Below are positions 30,000 through 45,130 of a stretch of DNA of 64,000 bases, in pieces. Source of the stretch: Siphonodentalium dalli (Eukaryota; Mollusca; Scaphopoda; Gadilida; Siphonodentaliidae); assembly GCA_032622095.1 (NCBI GenBank), contig CP136068.1:153787151-153851150 (forward strand). The letters run 5' to 3'. Made by a program: the position numbers and the translations under genes. Below the pieces are notes generated by a model, which worked only from the letters and a program-made list of their open reading frames with translations, was not told the origin of the DNA and ran no database searches. Positions within the stretch are counted from its first letter, which is position 1, and the number at the start of each line of letters is the position of its first letter.

Positions 30000-32900
30000 G
30001 AACAGGCTGACTTACACCCGTTATTCCACTGAACAGGCTGACTTACACCAGTTATTCCACTGAACAGGCTGACTTACACCCGTTATTCAGAACAGGCTGA
30101 CTTACACCCGTTATTCCACTGAACAGGCTGACTTACACCCGTTATTCCACTGAACAGGCTGACTTACACCCGTTATTCCACCGAACAGGCTGACTTACAC
30201 CCGTTATTCCACTGAACAGGCTGACTTACACCAGTTATTCAGAACAGGCTGACTTACACCCGTTATTCCACTGAACAGGCTGACTTACACCCGTTATTCA
30301 GAACAGGCTGACTTACACCAGTTATTCAGAACAGGCTGACTTACACCCGTTATTCAGAACAGGCTGACTTACACCAGTTATTCAGAACAGGCTGACTTAC
30401 ACCCGTTATTCCACTGAACAGGCTGACTTATACCCGTTATTCCACTGAACAGGCTGACTTACACCCGTTATTCCACCGAACAGGCTGACTTACACCCGTT
30501 ATTCCACTGAACAGGCTGACTTACACCCGTTATTCCACTGAACAGGCTGACTTACACCAGTTATTCAGAACAGGCTGACTTACACCCGTTATTCCACTGA
30601 ACAGGCTGACTTACACCCGTTATTCCACTGAACAGGCTGACTTACACCCGTTATTCCACTGAACAGGCTGACTTACACCCGTTATTCCACTGAACAGGCT
30701 GACTTACACCCGTTATTCCACTGAACAGGCTGACTTACACCAGTTATTCAGAACAGGCTGACTTACACCCGTTATTCCACTGAACAGGCTGACTTACACC
30801 CGTTATTCCACTGAACAGGCTGACTTACACCCGTTATTCCACTGAACAGGCTGACTTACACCCGTTATTCCACTGAACAGGCTGACTTACACCAGTTATT
30901 CAGAACAGGCTGACTTACACCCGTTATTCCACTGAACAGGCTGACTTACACCCGTTATTCAGAACAGGCTGACTTACACCAGTTATTCAGAACAGGCTGA
31001 CTTACACCAGTTATTCAGAACAGGCTGACTTACACCAGTTATTCAGAACAGGCTGACTTACACCCGTTATTCCACTGAACAGGCTGACTTATACCCGTTA
31101 TTCCACTGAACAGGCTGACTTACACCCGTTATTCCACCGAACAGGCTGACTTACACCAGTTATTCAGAACAGGCTGACTTACACCCGTTATTCCACTGAA
31201 CAGGCTGACTTATACCCGTTATTCCACTGAACAGGCTGACTTACACCCGTTATTCCACTGAACAGGCTGACTTACACCAGTTATTCAGAACAGGCTGACT
31301 TACACCCGTTATTCCACTGAACAGGCTGACTTACACCCGTTATTCAGAACAGGCTGACTTACACCAGTTATTCAGAACAGGCTGACTTACACCCGTTATT
31401 CCACTGAACAGGCTGACTTACACCCGTTATTCCACTGAACAGGCTGACTTACACCAGTTATTCAGAACAGGCTGACTTACACCCGTTATTCAGAACAGGC
31501 TGACTTACACCCGTTATTCAGAACAGGCTGACTTACACCCGTTATTCCGTTGAACAGGCTGACTTATACCCGTTATTCAGAACAGGCTGACTTACACCCG
31601 TTATTCAGAACAGGCTGACTTACACCAGTTATTCAGAACAGGCTGACTTACACCCGTTATTCCACTGAACAGGCTGACTTACATCCGTTATTCCACTGAA
31701 CAGGCTGACTTACACCCGTTATTCAGAACAGGCTGACTTACACACGTTATTCCACTGAACAGGCTGACTTACACACGTTATTCAGAACAGGCTGACTTAC
31801 ACTCGTTATTCCACTGAACAGGCTGACTTACATCCGTTATTCAGAACAGGCTGACTTACACCAGTTATTCCACTGAACAGGCTGACTTATACCCGTTATT
31901 CAGAACAGGCTGACTTACACCCGTTATTCAGAACAGGCTGACTTACACCAGTTATTCAGAACAGGCTGACTTACACCCGTTATTCCACTGAACAGGCTGA
32001 CTTACACCAGTTATTCCACTGAACAGGCTGACTTATACCCGTTATTCCACTGAACAGGCTGACTTACACCCGTTATTCAGAACAGGCTGACTTACACCAG
32101 TTATTCAGAACAGGCTGACTTACACCCGTTATTCAGAACAGGCTGACTTACACCCGTTATTCCACTGAACAGGCTGACTTACACCCGTTATTCCACTGAA
32201 CAGGCTGACTTACACCAGTTATTCAGAACAGGCTGACTTACACCAGTTATTCCACTGAACAGGCTGACTTACACCCGTTATTCAGAACAGGCTGACTTAC
32301 ACCCGTTATTCAGAACAGGCTGACTTACACCCGTTATTCCACTGAACAGGCTGACTTACACCCGTTATTCAGAACAGGCTGACTTACACCCGTTATTCAG
32401 AACAGGCTGACTTACACCCGCTATTCAGAACAGGCTGACTTACACCCGTTATTCCACTGAACAGGCTGACTTACACCCGTTATTCCACTGAACAGGCTGA
32501 CTTACACCCGTTATTCAGAACAGGCTGACTTACACCCGTTATTCAGAACAGGCTGACTTACACCCGTTATTCCACTGAACAGGCTGACTTACACCCGCTA
32601 TTCAGAACAGGCTGACTTACACCCGTTATTCCACTGAACAGGCTGACTTACACCAGTTATTCCACTGAACAGGCTGACTTACACCCGTTATTCAGAACAG
32701 GCTGACTTACACCCGTTATTCCACTGAACAGGCTGACTTACACCCGTTATTCAGAACAGGCTGACTTACACCCGTTATTCCACTGAACAGGCTGACTTAC
32801 ACCCGTTATTCCACTGAACAGGCTGACTTACACCCGTTATTCAGAACAGGCTGACTTACACCAGTTATTCAGAACAGGCTGACTTACACCCGTTATTCCA

Positions 32901-35900
32901 CTGAACAGGCTGACTTACACCCGTTATTCCACTGAACAGGCTGACTTACACCAGTTATTCAGAACAGGCTGACTTACACCCGTTATTCCACTGAACAGGC
33001 TGACTTACACCAGTTATTCAGAACAGGCTGACTTACACCCGTTATTCAGAACAGGCTGACTTACACCAGTTATTCAGAACAGGCTGACTTACACCCGTTA
33101 TTCCACTGAACAGGCTGACTTACACCCGTTATTCCACTGAACCGGCTGACTTACACCCGTTATTCAGAACAGGCTGACTTATACCCGCTATTCAGAACAG
33201 GCTGACTTACACCCGTTATTCCACTGAACAGGCTGACTTACACCCGTTATTCCACTGAACAGGCTGACTTACACCCGTTATTCAGAACAGGCTGACTTAC
33301 ACCAGTTATTCAGAACAGGCTGACTTACACCCGTTATTCCACTGAACAGGCTGACTTACACCCGTTATTCCACTGAACAGGCTGACTTACACCAGTTATT
33401 CAGAACAGGCTGACTTATACCCGCTATTCAGAACAGGCTGACTTACACCCGTTATTCCACTGAACAGGCTGACTTACACCCGTTATTCCACTGAACAGGC
33501 TGACTTACACCCGTTATTCAGAACAGGCTGACTTACACCAGTTATTCAGAACAGGCTGACTTACACCCGTTATTCCACTGAACAGGCTGACTTACACCCG
33601 TTATTCCACTGAACAGGCTGACTTACACCAGTTATTCAGAACAGGCTGACTTACACCCGTTATTCAGAACAGGCTGACTTACACACGTTATTCCACTGAA
33701 CAGGCTGACTTACACACGTTATTCAGAACAGGCTGACTTACACACGTTATTCCACTGAACAGGCTGACTTACACACGTTATTCCACTGAACAGGCTGACT
33801 TACACCAGTTATTCAGAACAGGCTGACTTACACACGTTATTCAGAACAGGCTGACTTACACACGTTATTCCACTGAACAGGCTGACTTACACCCGTTATT
33901 CCACTGAACAGGCTGACTTACACCCGTTATTCAGAACAGGCTGACTTACACCAGTTATTCAGAACAGGCTGACTTACACCCGTTATTCCACTGAACAGGC
34001 TGACTTACACCAGTTATTCAGAACAGGCTGACTTACACCCGTTATTCAGAACAGGCTGACTTACACCAGTTATTCAGAACAGGCTGACTTACACCCGTTA
34101 TTCAGAACAGGCTGACTTACACCCGTTATTCAGAACAGGCTGACTTACACCCGTTATTCCACTGAACAGGCTGACTTACACCCGTTATTCCACTGAACAT
34201 GCTGACTTACACCAGTTATTCAGAACAGGCTGACTTATACCCGCTATTCAGAACAGGCTGACTTACACCCGTTATTCCACTGAACAGGCTGACTTACACC
34301 CGTTATTCCACTGAACAGGCTGACTTACACCAGTTATTCAGAACAGGCTGACTTATACCCGCTATTCAGAACAGGCTGACTTACACCCGTTATTCCACTG
34401 AACAGGCTGACTTACACCCGTTATTCCACTGAACAGGCTGACTTACACCCGTTATTCAGAACAGGCTGACTTACACCAGTTATTCAGAACAGGCTGACTT
34501 ACACCCGTTATTCCACTGAACAGGCTGACTTACACCCGTTATTCCACTGAACAGGCTGACTTACACCAGTTATTCAGAACAGGCTGACTTACACCCGTTA
34601 TTCAGAACAGGCTGACTTACACCCGTTATTCCACTGAACAGGCTGACTTACACACGTTATTCCACTGAACAGGCTGACTTACACACGTTATTCAGAACAG
34701 GCTGACTTACACACGTTATTCCACTGAACAGGCTGACTTACACCCGTTATTCCACTCAACAGGCTGACTTACACACGTTATTCCACTGAACAGGCTGACT
34801 TACACACGTTATTCCACTGAACAGGCTGACTTACACACGTTATTCCACTGAACAGGCTGACTTACACCCGTTATTCCACTGAACAGGCTGACTTACACCC
34901 GTTATTCCACTGAACAGGCTGACTTACACCCGTTATTCAGAACAGGCTGACTTACACCCGTTATTCAGAACAGGCTGACTTACACCCGTTATTCCTCTGA
35001 ACAGGCTGACTTACACACGTTATTCAGAACAGGCTGACTTACACCAGTTATTCCACTGAACAGGCTGACTTACACCCGTTATTCCACTGAACAGGCTGAC
35101 TTACACCAGTTATTCAGAACAGGCTGACTTACACCCGTTATTCAGAACAGGCTGACTTACACCCGTTATTCCACTGAACAGGCTGACTTACACACGTTAT
35201 TCCACTGAACAGGCTGACTTACACCCGTTATTCAGAACAGGCTGACTTACACCAGTTATTCAGAACAGGCTGCCTTACACCCGTTATTCCACTGAACAGG
35301 CTGCCTTACACCCGTTATTCCTCTGAACAGGCTGACTTACACCCGTTATTCCACTGAACAGGCTGACTTACACCCGTTATTCCACTGAACAGGCTGACTT
35401 ACACACGTTATTCCACTGAACAGGCTGACTTACACACGTTATTCAGAACAGGCTGACTTACACACGTTATTCAGAACAGGCTGACTTACACCCGTTATTC
35501 AGAACAGGCTGACTTACACCCGTTATTCAGAACAGGCTGACTTACACACGTTATTCAGAACAGGCTGACTTACACCCGTTATTCAGAACAGGCTGACTTA
35601 CACCCGTTATTCAGAACAGGCTGACTTACACCCGTTATTCCACTGAACAGGCTGACTTACACCCGTTATTCAGAACAGGCTGACTTACACCCGTTATTCA
35701 GAACAGGCTGACTTACACCCGTTATTCAGAACAGGCTGACTTACACCCGTTATTCAGAACAGGCTGACTTACACCAGTTATTCAGAACAGGCTGACTTAC
35801 ACCCGTTATTCCACTGAACAGGCTGACTTACACCAGTTATTCCACTGAACAGGCTGACTTACACCCGTTATTCAGAACAGGCTGACTTACACCCGTTATT

Positions 35901-37200
35901 CAGAACAGGCTGACTTACACCCGTTATTCAGAACAGGCTGACTTACACCCGTTATTCAGAACAGGCTGACTTACACCCGTTATTCAGAACAGGCTGACTT
36001 ACACCCGTTATTCCACTGAACAGGCTGACTTACACCAGTTATTCAGAACAGGCTGACTTACACCAGTTATTCAGAACAGGCTGACTTACACCCGTTATTC
36101 AGAACAGGCTGACTTACACCCGTTATTCCACTGAACAGGCTGACTTACACCCGTTATTCAGAACAGGCTGACTTACACCCGTTATTCCACTGAACAGGCT
36201 GACTTACACCCGTTATTCAGAACAGGCTGACTTACACCCGTTATTCCACTGAACAGGCTGACTTACACCAGTTATTCAGAACAGGCTGACTTACACCCGT
36301 TATTCCACTGAACAGGCTGACTTACACCCGTTATTCAGAACAGGCTGACTTACACCCGTTATTCCACTGAACAGGCTGACTTACACCCGTTATTCAGAAC
36401 AGGCTGACTTACACCCGTTATTCAGAACAGGCTGACTTACACCCGTTATTCAGAACAGGCTGACTTACACCCGTTATTCAGAACAGGCTGACTTACACCC
36501 GTTATTCAGAACAGGCTGACTTATACCCGTTATTCCACTGAACAGGCTGACTTACACCCGTTATTCAGAACAGGCTGACTTATACCCGTTATTCCACTGA
36601 ACAGGCTGACTTACACCCGTTATTCAGAACAGGCTGACTTACACCCGTTATTCAGAACAGGCTGACTTACACCCGTTATTCCACTGAACAGGCTGACTTA
36701 CACCCGTTATTCCACTGAACAGGCTGACTTACACCCGTTATTCCACTGAACAGGCTGACTTACACCCGTTATTCAGAACAGGCTGACTTATACCCGTTAT
36801 TCAGAACAGGCTGACTTACACCAGTTATTCCACTGAACAGGCTGACTTACACCCGTTATTCAGAACAGGCTGACTTACACCCGTTATTCCACTGAACAGG
36901 CTGACTTACACCCGTTATTCAGAACAGGCTGACTTACACCCGTTATTCAGAACAGGCTGACTTACACCCGTTATTCAGAACAGGCTGACTTACACCCGTT
37001 ATTCAGAACAGGCTGACTTACACCCGTTATTCCACTGAACAGGCTGACTTATACCCGTTATTCAGAACAGGCTGACTTACACCCGTTATCCCACTGAACA
37101 GGCTGACTTACACCCGTTATTCCACTGAACAGGCTGACTTACACCCGTTATTCAGAACAGGCTGACTTATACCCGTTATTCAGAACAGGCTGACTTACAC
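30000..37200. repeat. Array zone with CCG/CAG units and TATACCCGCTATT markers
   Basis: Most units are ACACCCG or ACACCAG with CCACTG or short tails. A rare unit with CCCGCTATT after TTATAC occurs at 33,188, 33,424, 34,244 and 34,362 (position of the changed C). It lies in similar contexts, so it was copied by local duplication. Two isolated GCTGCCTT units at about 35,270-35,310 resemble zone A, about 30 kb away. The first CCTCTG tails are at about 34,993 and 35,321. Confidence 0.75.
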
Positions 37201-40200
37201 CAGTTATTCCGTTGAACAGGCTGACTTACACCCGTTATTCCACTGAACAGGCTGACTTACACCCGTTATTCAGAACAGGCTGACTTACACCCGTTATTCA
37301 GAACAGGCTGACTTACACCCGTTATTCCACTGAACAGGCTGACTTACACCCGTTATTCAGAACAGGCTGACTTACACCCGTTATTCAGAACAGGCTGACT
37401 TACACCCGTTATTCCACTGAACAGGCTGACTTACACCAGTTATTCCGTTGAACAGGCTGACTTACACCCGTTATTCAGAACAGGCTGACTTACACCCGTT
37501 ATTCAGAACAGGCTGACTTACACCCGTTATTCCACTGAACAGGCTGACTTACACCCGTTATTCAGAACAGGCTGACTTACACCCGTTATTCAGAACAGGC
37601 TGACTTACACCCGTTATTCCACTGAACAGGCTGACTTACACCCGTTATTCAGAACAGGCTGACTTACACCCGTTATTCCACTGAACAGGCTGACTTACAC
37701 CCGTTATTCCACTGAACAGGCTGACTTACACCAGTTATTCCGTTGAACAGGCTGACTTACACCAGTTATTCCACTGAACAGGCTGACTTACACCAGTTAT
37801 TCCGTTGAACAGGCTGACTTACACCCGTTATTCCACTGAACAGGCTGACTTACATCCGTTATTCCACTGAACAGGCTGACTTACACCCGTTATTCCACTG
37901 AACAGGCTGACTTACACCCGTTATTCCACTGAACAGGCTGACTTACACCCGTTATTCAGAACAGGCTGACTTACACCCGTTATTCCGTTGAACAGGCTGA
38001 CTTACACCCGTTATTCCACTGAACAGGCTGACTTACACCCGTTATTCCACTGAACAGGCTGACTTACACCCGTTATTCAGAACAGGCTGACTTACACCAG
38101 TTATTCCACTGAACAGGCTGACTTACACCCGTTATTCAGAACAGGCTGACTTACACCCGTTATTCAGAACAGGCTGACTTACACCCGTTATTCAGAACAG
38201 GCTGACTTACACCCGTTATTCAGAACAGGCTGACTTACACCCGTTATTCCACTGAACAGGCTGACTTACACCCGTTATTCCACTGAACAGGCTGACTTAC
38301 ACCCGTTATTCCACTGAACAGGCTGACTTACACCCGTTATTCAGAACAGGCTGACTTACACCAGTTATTCCACTGAACAGGCTGACTTACACCCGTTATT
38401 CAGAACAGGCTGACTTACACCCGTTATTCAGAACAGGCTGACTTACACCCGTTATTCCACTGAACAGGCTGACTTACACCAGTTATTCCACTGAACAGGC
38501 TGACTTACACCAGTTATTCCGTTGAACAGGCTGACTTACACCCGTTATTCCGTTGAACAGGCTGACTTACACCCGTTATTCCACTGAACAGGCTGACTTA
38601 CACCCGTTATTCCACTGAACAGGCTGACTTACACCCGTTATTCAGAACAGGCTGACTTATACCAGTTATTCCGTTGAACAGGCTGACTTACACCCGTTAT
38701 TCCGTTGAACAGGCTGACTTACACCCGTTATTCCACTGAACAGGCTGACTTACACCCGTTATTCCACTGAACAGGCTGACTTACACCCGTTATTCAGAAC
38801 AGGCTGACTTATACCCGTTATTCCACTGAACAGGCTGACTTACACCCGTTATTCCACTGAACAGGCTGACTTATACCCGTTATTCAGAACAGGCTGACTT
38901 ACACCAGTTATTCCACTGAACAGGCTGACTTACACCCGTTATTCCACTGAACAGACTGACTTACACCCGTTATTCCACTGAACAGGCTGACTTACACCCG
39001 TTATTCCACTGAACAGGCTGACTTACACCCGTTATTCCACTGAACAGGCTGACTTACACCCGTTATTCCACTGAACAGGCTGACTTACACCCGTTATTCC
39101 ACTGAACAGGCTGACTTACACCCGTTATTCCACTGAACAGGCTGACTTACACCCGTTATTCCACTGAACAGGCTGACTTACACCCGTTATTCCACTGAAC
39201 AGGCTGACTTACACCCGTTATTCCACTGAACAGGCTGACTTACACCCGTTATTCCACTGAACAGGCTGACTTACACCCGTTATTCAGAACAGGCTGACTT
39301 ATACCCGTTATTCCACTGAACAGGCTGACTTACACCCGTTATTCCACTGAACAGGCTGACTTACACCCGTTATTCCACTGAACAGGCTGACTTACACCCG
39401 TTATTCCGTTGAACAGGCTGACTTACACCCGTTATTCCGCTGAACAGGCTGACTTACACCCGTTATTCAGAACAGGCTGACTTACACCCGTTATTCCGTT
39501 GAACAGGCTGACTTACACCCGTTATTCAGAACAGGCTGACTTACACCCGTTATTCCACTGAACAGGCTGACTTACACCCGTTATTCCGTTGAACAGGCTG
39601 ACTTATACCCGTTATTCAGAACAGGCTGACTTACACCCGTTATTCCACTGAACAGGCTGACTTACACCCGTTATTCCACTGAACAGACTGACTTACACCC
39701 GTTATTCCACTGAACAGGCTGACTTACACCCGTTATTCCACTGAACAGGCTGACTTACACCCGTTATTCCACTGAACAGGCTGACTTACACCCGTTATTC
39801 CACTGAACAGGTTGACTTACACCCGTTATTCAGAACAGGCTGACTTACACCCGTTATTCCGTTGAACAGGCTGACTTACACCCGTTATTCAGAACAGGCT
39901 GACTTACACCCGTTATTCCACTGAACAGGCTGACTTACACCCGTTATTCCGTTGAACAGGCTGACTTATACCCGTTATTCAGAACAGGCTGACTTACACC
40001 CGTTATTCCACTGAACAGGCTGACTTACACCCGTTATTCCACTGAACAGACTGACTTACACCCGTTATTCCACTGAACAGGCTGACTTACACCCGTTATT
40101 CCACTGAACAGGCTGACTTACACCCGTTATTCCACTGAACAGGCTGACTTACACCCGTTATTCCACTGAACAGGCTGACTTACACCCGTTATTCAGAACA

Positions 40201-42010
40201 GGCTGACTTACACCCGTTATTCCGTTGAACAGGCTGACTTACACCCGTTATTCAGAACAGGCTGACTTACACCCGTTATTCCACTGAACAGGCTGACTTA
40301 CACCCGTTATTCCGTTGAACAGGCTGACTTATACCCGTTATTCAGAACAGGCTGACTTACACCCGTTATTCAGAACAGGCTGACTTACACCCGTTATTCC
40401 ACTGAACAGGCTGACTTACACCCGTTATTCCACTGAACAGACTGACTTACACCCGTTATTCCACTGAACAGGCTGACTTACACCCGTTATTCCACTGAAC
40501 AGGCTGACTTACACCCGTTATTCCACTGAACAGGCTGACTTACACCCGTTATTCCACTGAACAGGCTGACTTACACCCGTTATTCCACTGAACAGGCTGA
40601 CTTACACCCGTTATTCAGAACAGGCTGACTTATACCCGTTATTCAGAACAGGCTGACTTATACCCGTTATTCCACTGAACAGGCTGACTTACACCCGTTA
40701 TTCCACTGAACAGGCTGACTTACACCCGTTATTCCACTGAACAGGCTGACTTACACCCGTTATTCCGTTGAACAGGCTGACTTACACCCGTTATTCCGCT
40801 GAACAGGCTGACTTACACCCGTTATTCAGAACAGGCTGACTTACACCCGTTATTCCGTTGAACAGGCTGACTTACACCCGTTATTCAGAACAGGCTGACT
40901 TATACCCGTTATTCCACTGAACAGGCTGACTTACACCCGTTATTCCACTGAACAGGCTGACTTACACCCGTTATTCCACTGAACAGGCTGACTTACACCC
41001 GTTATTCCGTTGAACAGGCTGACTTACACCCGTTATTCCACTGAACAGGCTGACTTACACCCGTTATTCCACTGAACAGGCTGACTTACACCCGTTATTC
41101 AGAACAGGCTGACTTATACCCGTTATTCCACTGAACAGGCTGACTTACACCCGTTATTCCACTGAACAGGCTGACTTATACCCGTTATTCAGAACAGGCT
41201 GACTTACACCAGTTATTCCACTGAACAGGCTGACTTACACCCGTTATTCCACTGAACAGGCTGACTTACACCCGTTATTCAGAACAGGCTGACTTATACC
41301 CGTTATTCCACTGAACAGGCTGACTTATACCCGTTATTCCACTGAACAGGCTGACTTACACCCGTTATTCCACTGAACAGGCTGACTTACACCCGTTATT
41401 CCACTGAACAGGCTGACTTACACCCGTTATTCCGTTGAACAGGCTGACTTACACCCGTTATTCCGCTGAACAGGCTGACTTACACCCGTTATTCAGAACA
41501 GGCTGACTTACACCCGTTATTCCGTTGAACAGGCTGACTTACACCCGTTATTCAGAACAGGCTGACTTATACCCGTTATTCCACTGAACAGGCTGACTTA
41601 CACCCGTTATTCCACTGAACAGGCTGACTTACACCCGTTATTCCACTGAACAGGCTGACTTACACCCGTTATTCCACTGAACAGGCTGACTTACACCCGT
41701 TATTCCACTGAACAGGCTGACTTACACCCGTTATTCCACTGAACAGGCTGACTTACACCCGTTATTCAGAACAGGCTGACTTATACCCGTTATTCCACTG
41801 AACAGGCTGACTTACACCCGTTATTCCACTGAACAGGCTGACTTACACCCGTTATTCCACTGAACAGGCTGACTTACACCCGTTATTCCGTTGAACAGGC
41901 TGACTTACACCCGTTATTCCGCTGAACAGGCTGACTTACACCCGTTATTCAGAACAGGCTGACTTACACCCGTTATTCCGTTGAACAGGCTGACTTACAC
42001 CCGTTATTCA
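37200..42010. repeat. Array zone H: CCGTTG tails and GAACAGACTG markers
   Basis: CCGTTG tails become common here, and CCGCTG begins at 39,437. A rare G-to-A change (GAACAGACTG) occurs at 38,955, 39,687, 40,050 and 40,441. The last three spacings, 363 and 391 bp, differ by one 28-bp unit. A run of about ten near-identical CCG-CCACTG long units spans about 38,951-39,285. These patterns indicate repeated duplication of blocks of 12 to 13 units. Confidence 0.8.
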
Positions 42011-45000
42011 GAACAGGCTGACTTATACCCGTTATTCCACTGAACAGGCTGACTTACACCCGTTATTCCACTGAACAGGCTGACTTACACCCGTTATTCC
42101 ACTGAACAGGCTGACTTACACCCGTTATTCCGTTGAACAGGCTGACTTACACCCGTTATTCCACTGAACAGGCTGACTTACACCCGTTATTCCACTGAAC
42201 AGGCTGACTTACACCCGTTATTCAGAACAGGCTGACTTATACCCGTTATTCCACTGAACAGGCTGACTTACACCCGTTATTCCACTGAACAGGCTGACTT
42301 ATACCCGTTATTCAGAACAGGCTGACTTACACCAGTTATTCCACTGAACAGGCTGACTTACACCCGTTATTCCACTGAACAGGCTGACTTACACCCGTTA
42401 TTCCACTGAACAGGCTGACTTACACCCGTTATTCAGAACAGGCTGACTTATACCCGTTATTCCACTGAACAGGCTGACTTACACCCGTTATTCCACTGAA
42501 CAGGCTGACTTACACCCGTTATTCCACTGATCAGGCTGACTTACACCCGTTATTCCGTTGAACAGGCTGACTTACACCCGTTATTCCGCTGAACAGGCTG
42601 ACTTACACCCGTTATTCAGAACAGGCTGACTTACACCCGTTATTCCGTTGAACAGGCTGACTTACACCCGTTATTCAGAACAGGCTGACTTATACCCGTT
42701 ATTCCACTGAACAGGCTGACTTACACCCGTTATTCCACTGAACAGGCTGACTTACACCCGTTATTCCACTGAACAGGCTGACTTACACCCGTTATTCCGT
42801 TGAACAGGCTGACTTACACCCGTTATTCCGCTGAACAGGCTGACTTACACCCGTTATTCCTCTGAACAGGCTGACTTACACCCGTTATTCCGTTGAACAG
42901 GCTGACTTACACCCGTTATTCCGCTGAACAGGCTGACTTACACCCGTTATTCCACTGAACAGGCTGACTTACACCCGTTATTCCGCTGAACAGGCTGACT
43001 TACACCCGTTATTCCACTGAACAGGCTGACTTACACCCGTTATTCAGAACAGGCTGACTTATACCCGTTATTCCACTGAACAGGCTGACTTACACCAGTT
43101 ATTCCACTGAACAGGCTGACTTACACCCGTTATTCCACTGAACAGGCTGACTTACACCCGTTATTCCACTGAACAGGCTGACTTACACCCGTTATTCCAC
43201 TGAAAAGGCTGACTTACACCCGTTATTCCGTTGAACAGGCTGACTTACACCCGTTATTCCACTGAACAGGCTGACTTACACCCGTTATTCCGTTGAACAG
43301 GCTGACTTACACCCGTTATTCCGCTGAACAGGCTGACTTACACCCGTTATTCCGCTGAACAGGCTGACTTACACCCGTTATTCCACTGAACAGGCTGACT
43401 TACACCCGTTATTCAGAACAGGCTGACTTATACCCGTTATTCCACTGAACAGGCTGACTTACACCAGTTATTCCACTGAACAGGCTGACTTACACACGTT
43501 ATTCCACTGAACAGGCTGACTTACACCCGCTATTCCACTGAACAGGCTGACTTACACCCGTTATTCCGTTGAACAGGCTGACTTACACCCGTTATTCCAC
43601 TGAACAGGCTGACTTACACCCGTTATTCCACTGAACAGGCTGACTTACACCCGTTATTCCACTGAACAGGCTGACTTACACCCGTTATTCCGCTGAACAG
43701 GCTGACTTACACCCGTTATTCAGAACAGGCTGACTTATACCCGTTATTCCACTGAACAGGCTGACTTACACCAGTTATTCCACTGAACAGGCTGACTTAC
43801 ACACGTTATTCCACTGAACAGGCTGACTTACACCCGCTATTCCACTGAACAGGCTGACTTACACCCGTTATTCCGTTGAACAGGCTGACTTACACCCGTT
43901 ATTCCACTGAACAGGCTGACTTACACCCGTTATTCCACTGAACAGGCTGACTTACACCCGTTATTCCACTGAACAGGCTGACTTACACCCGTTATTCCGC
44001 TGAACAGGCTGACTTACACCCGTTATTCCACTGAACAGGCTGACTTACACCCGTTATTCAGAACAGGCTGACTTATACCCGTTATTCCACTGAACAGGCT
44101 GACTTACACCAGTTATTCCACTGAACAGGCTGACTTACACCCGTTATTCCGTTGAACAGGCTGACTTACACCCGTTATTCCACTGAACAGGCTGACTTAC
44201 ACCCGTTATTCCGTTGAACAGGCTGACTTACACCCGTTATTCCGCTGAACAGGCTGACTTACACCCGTTATTCCGCTGAACAGGCTGACTTACACCCGTT
44301 ATTCCACTGAACAGGCTGACTTACACCCGTTATTCCACTGAACAGGCTGACTTACACCAGTTATTCCGCTGAACAGGCTGACTTATACCCGTTATTCCAC
44401 TGAACAGGCTGACTTATACCCGTTATTCCACTGAACAGGCTGACTTACACCCGTTATTCCACTGAACAGGCTGACTTACACCCGTTATTCCACTGAACAG
44501 GCTGACTTACACCCGTTATTCCGTTGAACAGGCTGACTTACACCCGTTATTCCACTGAACAGGCTGACTTACACCCGTTATTCCACTGAACAGGCTGACT
44601 TACACCCGTTATTCAGAACAGGCTGACTTATACCCGTTATTCCACTGAACAGGCTGACTTACACCCGTTATTCCACTGAACAGGCTGACTTATACCCGTT
44701 ATTCAGAACAGGCTGACTTACACCAGTTATTCCACTGAACAGGCTGACTTACACCCGTTATTCCACTGAACAGGCTGACTTACACCCGTTATTCCACTGA
44801 ACAGGCTGACTTACACCCGTTATTCAGAACAGGCTGACTTATACCCGTTATTCCACTGAACAGGCTGACTTACACCCGTTATTCCACTGAACAGGCTGAC
44901 TTACACCCGTTATTCCACTGATCAGGCTGACTTACACCCGTTATTCCGTTGAACAGGCTGACTTACACCCGTTATTCCGCTGAACAGGCTGACTTACACC

Positions 45001-45130
45001 CGTTATTCAGAACAGGCTGACTTACACCCGTTATTCCGTTGAACAGGCTGACTTACACCCGTTATTCAGAACAGGCTGACTTATACCCGTTATTCCACTG
45101 AACAGGCTGACTTACACCCGTTATTCCACT
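40765..45130. repeat. Six-unit module recurring five times
   Basis: The module CCGTTG, CCGCTG, short, CCGTTG, short, TTATAC-CCACTG starts at 40,765, 41,432, 41,888, 42,555 and 44,946. The spacings are 667, 456, 667 and 2,391 bp. Here 667 equals 17 long plus 5 short units, and 456 equals 12 long plus 3 short units. The alternating spacings show a duplication of a 1,123-bp dimer nested inside a later 2,391-bp duplication. Confidence 0.85.
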
